A stretch of DNA of 64,000 bases from Straminergon stramineum. Lineage: Eukaryota; Streptophyta; Bryopsida; Hypnales; Calliergonaceae. The stretch is taken from positions 38,475,218 through 38,539,217 of the forward strand of contig OY987263.1 of the NCBI GenBank assembly GCA_963920665.1, given 5' to 3'. The position numbers were made by a program, and so were the translations under genes. The notes under the pieces were generated by a model. That model was not told the DNA's origin. It ran no database searches and saw only the letters and a list, made by a program, of their open reading frames with translations. Shown here one piece after another: positions 59,232 through 64,000 of the stretch (its first letter is position 1; the number at the start of each line of letters is the position of its first letter).

Positions 59232-59889
59232 CCCCCTAAATGCCCGAGGCACCAAAATCTAGTTTTTGTAAAACTTTGAAGTTAAATATAACCTAACCAA
59301 TTTGCTATTTTTAGTAGTTTGTATTTTTGGGAATTTCTTTTTGAAGTCTAGTTTTAGCATCAAAAATCCGATTATGAAAATGAATGATAGTGATTTTTCT
59401 ATTCAAGATTTTGTGCAAGGGGACCCATTGCAATCTTGACTTTCCATAGTGTTGAGGTCTCTTGGAAATGAGCCTCAAATACACTAGATCTTGGAGAAAT
59501 AATCACATTCAAAATTCATTTAAAAAAAATTGTAGAGTAGATTTTGAGAAGCTATAAATTGATTAAGGTTAATAGGTTATGCATGTTAGGTCCTCTAACC
59601 TCATATTTTTTTGGTCTCCAACTTTTTAGATTTGACTTGTGAAAAGAGGATTGAAAGGCTTCACATCACTTTTGCAATTTTAACACCCTCATGATCAAAC
59701 ATTATAATCTTTCACTCCATAAGTGATATTGTTGTGTTTTCTTTTCCTATGTGATCTCTAACATGTCTAGTTTGAATTTGTATGGTTACAATTCAAAAAA
59801 AATTGATACAACTTATCAAGATGTTGGTATTTTCTTCAATTGAGAGCAAATACCAAAAAACTCAAAATAGGCCTTAGGCATTTAGGGGG
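59232..59889 (+). mobile_element. 658-bp Harbinger-type MITE, copy 2
   Basis: Perfect inverted ends: CCCCCTAAATGCC at the left and GGCATTTAGGGGG at the right. TAA flanks both sides (59229-59231, 59890-59892). It matches the copy at 31173-31828 along its length. No coding capacity; mobilised presumably by a PIF/Harbinger transposase elsewhere. Confidence 0.82.
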
Positions 59890-59892
59890 TAA

Positions 59893-60205
59893 ACTCTCAT
59901 ATTATCGACAATCCATTCAGTGGCCATTAGGTTATTGTTTTGCTTACTGATCATTTTAGAGCTTAAAAGCTTCTTCTACGCATGGTTTGAAGAAGAGGTT
60001 CGCAATAAAAGCCCACTACTATACAATACGGTGAATGCCTTGCAAAGCTTGAAAGCCTCGCAGGCAGCACCTAGTGCATGTACCATGATGCATGACCACT
60101 ACCTAAATTGGACATCTTTTGAATTCTACAAAATCATTCATAGCCGTGTTCGGAAGTAGGATACCCCACGAGTACGCTACTCTTGAAGTGGCTTAGCTTC
60201 TTTGT
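59893..60205. other. Spacer between MITE and Copia LTR, with a short open frame
   Basis: A + frame at 59920-60159 (79 codons) has a hydrophobic start, then a more gene-like composition (EEEVRNKSPLLYNTVNALQS). It is not recognised. It ends 46 bases before the LTR. Confidence 0.3.
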
Positions 60206-60385
60206 TGTTGACAACTGTAAATCTGTCCATCCACCTCACTCTATTCATCCTTAGGCTCAATTCTCCTGTATTTATATCACCTCCCTTCTCTCTCTCTCGA
60301 CAGTTGTTATGTAGTTCAATGTGTTTTGTTTGTATCGATACTCTTCATGAGTTCTCTGTTGTGTAGTATTTGTATTTTGTCAACA
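60206..60385 (+). repeat. Copia 5' LTR, 180 bp
   Basis: It begins TGTTGACA and ends TGTCAACA, an 8-bp inverted pair of the TG...CA type, and is followed directly by a primer-binding site. A TATTTATAT box lies at 60269-60277 with a pyrimidine-rich tract after it. The 3' LTR is not in the window. Confidence 0.75.
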
Positions 60386-60401
60386 TGGTATCAAAGCGGG
60401 T
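60386..60401 (+). other. Copia primer-binding site
   Basis: TGGTATCAAAGCGGGT directly follows the LTR and is near-complementary to the 3' end of initiator tRNA-Met (usual form TGGTATCAGAGC), the normal primer for plant Copia elements. Confidence 0.8.
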
Positions 60402-60604
60402 TTGAAAACCTTGTGAGACTTGAAACTTATGTATGACTTCTTGAGTGTAACTCTTGAGTACAATCTGTGTTTGCATTTGACTTAGCATCTTATTAAGCAT
60501 AGTATTCTTGACTTTGTTAGAATTTTCAACCTTAGAAGTATTTGATTGATAGTTGACAGATTGATCGCTATAAGTACCGTAGTACGCTTGCATTATTTGC
60601 AAAC

Positions 60605-63600
60605 ATGTCGAAGGCTAGTACTGTCCCAGATGAGGCCAAACTTGTTGGATCGTCGAACTTCCATCTTTGGAAGTACATGATTATGAGAATAGCAAAAAAA
60701 AAGAAACTTTGGTCGATTCTAACTGACTCACCTACTACATCCTTTACGAACCCTGTAGACCCTTCAGATCAGAAATCAAAAGAATCAAAGGATGAAAGAA
60801 CAAAATGTCTCATGTATATTATGAGCATGTCAATAAAACCTTTGTTGTTAGCGCAACTTACAGAATATCAGGAACCAAGGCCTTTGTGGAAATTTTTGTA
60901 TCATTCATTCGAAGTTGATAATGACAGTAGGAAGTTTGATCTGAAAAATTGATTAGCTCTATTCTCCTTCTCTGAAAACACGGGTATAGAAGCTTACTTC
61001 TCACAGTTCTGCCAAAACTTGGCTCAACTATCTGCGATCGGAGTTAAAATTGACGATGCCAATTTAGTTCAGATAGTGATGAAAGCACTACCTGACAGCT
61101 ATGATTATTTTTTGGAGAACTACACCAGTGCAGGACGATTTTCCACCTTGGATCAACTTCAGACACAATTGATGCTGGAAGAGAGTTGTCGTCAATCAAA
61201 GGTGGGGAATAAGATATCAGTAGAATCGGAGGCATTGTACTTTCGAGGAGGAAGTCAACAGTCACGCTTCTACAACCGCACTGGACAACCAAGTAAACCG
61301 CAAAACCAGTTCATTCCACAGCAAGGTAACTCAAACTTCTCTAGCAGATTTCACAACCACTAGATTTGTTGTTATTACTACGGTCGCCCTGGATACCACA
61401 AAGATATGTGTCTAGAACGTTTAATAGATATTCAAAAGTTAGAAGTTGATAGACGCAACAAACTCGGTATTAGATCGTTTTCAACCAATATTGCTCAAGA
61501 AGAGTCATGGACAGAACCCGAAACTAGTACTATACTTGCTTTACCATAACAACCAAAGGATGAGAATTTTGAGCTCTTTGAAGCAGCGTTATCTTCACTT
61601 GATATTCACAATACCAACTTTGGATGGTACTTGGATTTAGGTACTACACAACACATTAGTGGTGATTGTTCCATTTTTACTAGCCTAGATGAGTTCAATG
61701 GCAATGTAAAAACTGTCGGTGGCCAAAGCCACCAAATCTCAGGTAGAGGATGTGTTCATTTCACGTAGGCCTTTGGAGAAAATAAAGATGTCAATGGTGT
61801 TCTCTATGTCCCTGGTTTGAGCAAGAACTTGTTATCTATTGGATCATTGGCTGATAAAGGCATAATCGCATGTTTTGATGATCAGAAGTGCTTTCTATAT
61901 AGTAGAGGTAACAAAAAGATTGTGGCTAAAGGCTTATGAAATAGAAAAAATGGTCTTTACTAGCTCTCAGCTTTGAACTTAGACATCACAGCCAACTTAG
62001 TATAAATCGAGGTCAACAATGCTTGTTTATGGATTTATAGGCTTGGTCACATTGGTTATGATGGGCTTCACTACCTAACTACAAAACAAATGGCAACTGG
62101 AATTGTGTATATTCCTACATACTGTGAAATCTGTCATCAGTGCCAAGTCGGGAAACAATGGAGAGAGGGGTTCCCGTAGAGAAGTACTACCAAAGCTTCA
62201 AGACCACTGGAGTTGATTCATCTTGACTTGTGCAGCCCTTTTTCCATTCCGTCATTAGGTGGATCTGAATACTTTATGGTTATTGTAGATGACTACAGTC
62301 ATTTTATTTGGGTCCGATTCTTGCGTAAGAAATCTGAAGCCTTTGAGAGATTTAAAGTATTTAAAACTATGATTGAACTTCAATTGGGACAATATATACA
62401 AACTATTCGCAACGATCGAGGTGGAGAATTTCTCTCTGCAAAATTCTCGAAGTTATGTGAAGATGTGGGAATTATGAGACAACTGACAAACGCAAATGCG
62501 CCAGAGCAAAATGGAGTCACTAAGCGAACTAATCGGAAACTCCTTGAGGTGGCAAGAAGCATGGCAGTAACTGTAGCAACTCCACGTTTTTTATGGACTG
62601 AAGTGATAAACACCGTAGTTTTTTTATTAAATCGCTCTCCAACTATAGCCAATCCAGAGGTAACCCCCTTTCAACGCTTCTTTACTAAAATTCCTGAAAT
62701 CTCTTCTCTACGCATTTATGGCTAAAAGGTCTATGTTTGGATAGAAAAAAATCAATGTGACAAGTTGGAAGCCAAAGCCAAACTAGGACTATTTGTAGGA
62801 TATGATCATACGATGAGATAGCAAAAGGCTTCTGCATATGGGTGCCAAGTAATAGAAACCTCATTATATCTTGTAACATTCGTTTTGATGAGTCTAGTAT
62901 TTTAAGCAACCTTAGAGTCCAACCTCACTCCACCACAATCCCCACAATTATAGGCACTCATAGCACACCGCCACATCAGAGTGACCACCCAGACCAGCCA
63001 AATTCTAACCCCATGCCACATCTTCTAGTACATGTACCATAGAACCTACTTAATATAGCACCACCAGACTATCTAGACCCTGAAGTCCAATCCATGCCTC
63101 CCATCGAAATTACTGAAAATGTATCTTTGGACTTGCTGCTAGTTTCTGCAACCAACACACGTCCCACCTGTATTAGACAACCATCAATAAAACTCAAAGA
63201 GAGCTATACCTACTTGATAGAACCCATTATTAGAGAGCAACTTATTGCAGCACCTATAGAATATATTCAACTTTTTGAACCCATTGAAAATAGTTGTTTC
63301 TTTGGTGTTGTTGATGAGCCATTAGAACCACTCACCTTCACAGAAGCCAACTCCTATCGAGGTTGGAGAGCCGCAATGAAGTCTAAACGTGACTCGCTCA
63401 TCAAAAATCACACATGGGAATTATATGAGAGACCACTTGGTATCAAACCTGTGACATCTAGATGGCTCTACAAAACTAAAATCGGAGCTGACGGACGACC
63501 CTCGAAACTAAAAGCATGTCTGGTTGCAAGAGGCTTTCAACAAACAAAAGGCATTGATTTTGATGAAGTATTCGCTCTTGTTGCTAAATGGAAAGCAGTT

Positions 63601-63795
63601 CGCATGGTGGTTGCACTAGCAGCTAGTGATGACTGGATACTTATTCACTTAGATGTAGTTACAACATTCTTGAACGGAGATTTAAAGGAAGTAGTGTACA
63701 TGGAGGTACCTGAGGGATTTCACAACCCTTCTACATCAAACAAAGTGTGCAGATTTATAAAATCATTATACAGATTACGTCAAGCACCCCCGGGT
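60605..63795 (+). pseudogene. Ty1/Copia gag-pol polyprotein, degenerate and 3'-truncated
   Basis: Domains are in Copia order. Gag is at 60605-61360 (GSSNFHLWKYM near the start). A damaged zinc knuckle follows near 61370 (second Cys replaced by Tyr). A protease-like segment (WYLDLGTTQHIS, usual Ser replaced by Leu) lies near 61625. The GAG-pre-integrase HHCC motif is at about 62040-62140. The integrase core runs 62213-62725, and a reverse transcriptase start follows at 63340-63795 (RWLYKTKIGADGRPSKLKAC to SLYRLRQAPP). Integrase keeps two Asp residues, but the Glu of the usual ERKNR-like motif is Lys. Frame 2 carries at least eight stops, and a frameshift near 62815 moves to frame 1. Homology ends before the RT YVDD motif and RNase H, so the 3' part was deleted. 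It cannot move by itself. Confidence 0.88.
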
Positions 63796-64000
63796 ACGCA
63801 ACTCTTGTATTATATACAAGGGTCATCAGCATTAAAATAGCTTAGAGGACGGCTTTTGTTAAAATTATATCAAATTAAAAAGACCAAAAAACTAGGTGAA
63901 GACCAAATTAAAATTAAATTAAATGTAGAAAATGTTGAATTGCATACATTTTAGAAAAAAACTCACAATATATATGAAGAATTGAAACACCTATGCATAG
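63796..64000. other. AT-rich sequence beyond the Copia breakpoint
   Basis: Reverse-transcriptase homology stops abruptly after the codons for QAPP. A palindromic word CTTGTATTATATACAAG follows at about 63803. The rest is A-rich with no similarity to Copia coding sequence. Confidence 0.5.

Noticed and set aside
1..64000. Search for CRISPR arrays, rRNA and tRNA genes
   Set aside because: No spaced identical repeats and no convincing tRNA T-arm/acceptor or rRNA core sequences were seen.

Overview
The window looks like nuclear DNA of a land plant. It is AT-rich and gene-poor, with spliceosomal introns. It carries a plant-type ANTH clathrin-adaptor gene, a plant LEA gene and the usual plant transposon superfamilies (Copia, CACTA, MULE- and Harbinger-type MITEs, pogo/Tc1). 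The amount of old, nested transposon DNA, a pogo-like element, and a fossil transposon gene of a kind I recall mainly from spore-bearing plants and conifers make a bryophyte, fern or gymnosperm more likely than a compact angiosperm. I cannot name the species.

Only two host genes are clear, both on the + strand. One is a two-exon ANTH-domain protein (46896-48517, 412 aa), whose phosphoinositide-binding basic residues are mostly replaced. The other is a three-exon LEA protein (51380-53416, 492 aa), with a TATA box and an ABRE-type ACGTGTC upstream. A third possible coding segment lies on the - strand at 41824-42168.

Most of the rest is mobile DNA in layers. 1-6.2 kb: AT-rich, nothing recognised. 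6.2-10.4 kb: repeat A, a 4.2-kb non-coding unit with TG...CA ends. 10.4-23.1 kb: apparently one large fossil transposon (called TE-X here). Its N-terminal coding part is at 10.5-11.3 kb and its middle and C-terminal parts at 19.3-22.8 kb. TE-X is split by repeat C (11986-18714, related to A), which itself holds a 2.36-kb insert flanked by an exact 8-bp duplication. A 161-bp CACTA MITE interrupts the TE-X reading frame precisely, and an intron-like part of TE-X has become a 162-bp tandem array. 25.0 and 34.7 kb: inverted copies of a 225-bp MITE with 9-bp target duplications. 27.8-30.1 kb: a pogo/Tc1-like transposase fossil in one frame with at least eight stops. 31.2 and 59.2 kb: direct copies of a ~657-bp MITE with TAA duplications. 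33.9-34.5 kb: a 179-bp tandem array. 35.4-40.9 kb: repeat B, related to A and C. 44.9-45.7 kb: a tandem duplication. 55.7-56.4 kb: a large inverted duplication. 60.2-63.8 kb: a decayed, 3'-truncated Copia element with a 180-bp LTR and primer-binding site.

No CRISPR array, rRNA or tRNA gene was recognised. Repeat boundaries were read by eye and may be off by several to tens of bases unless a terminal motif is quoted.
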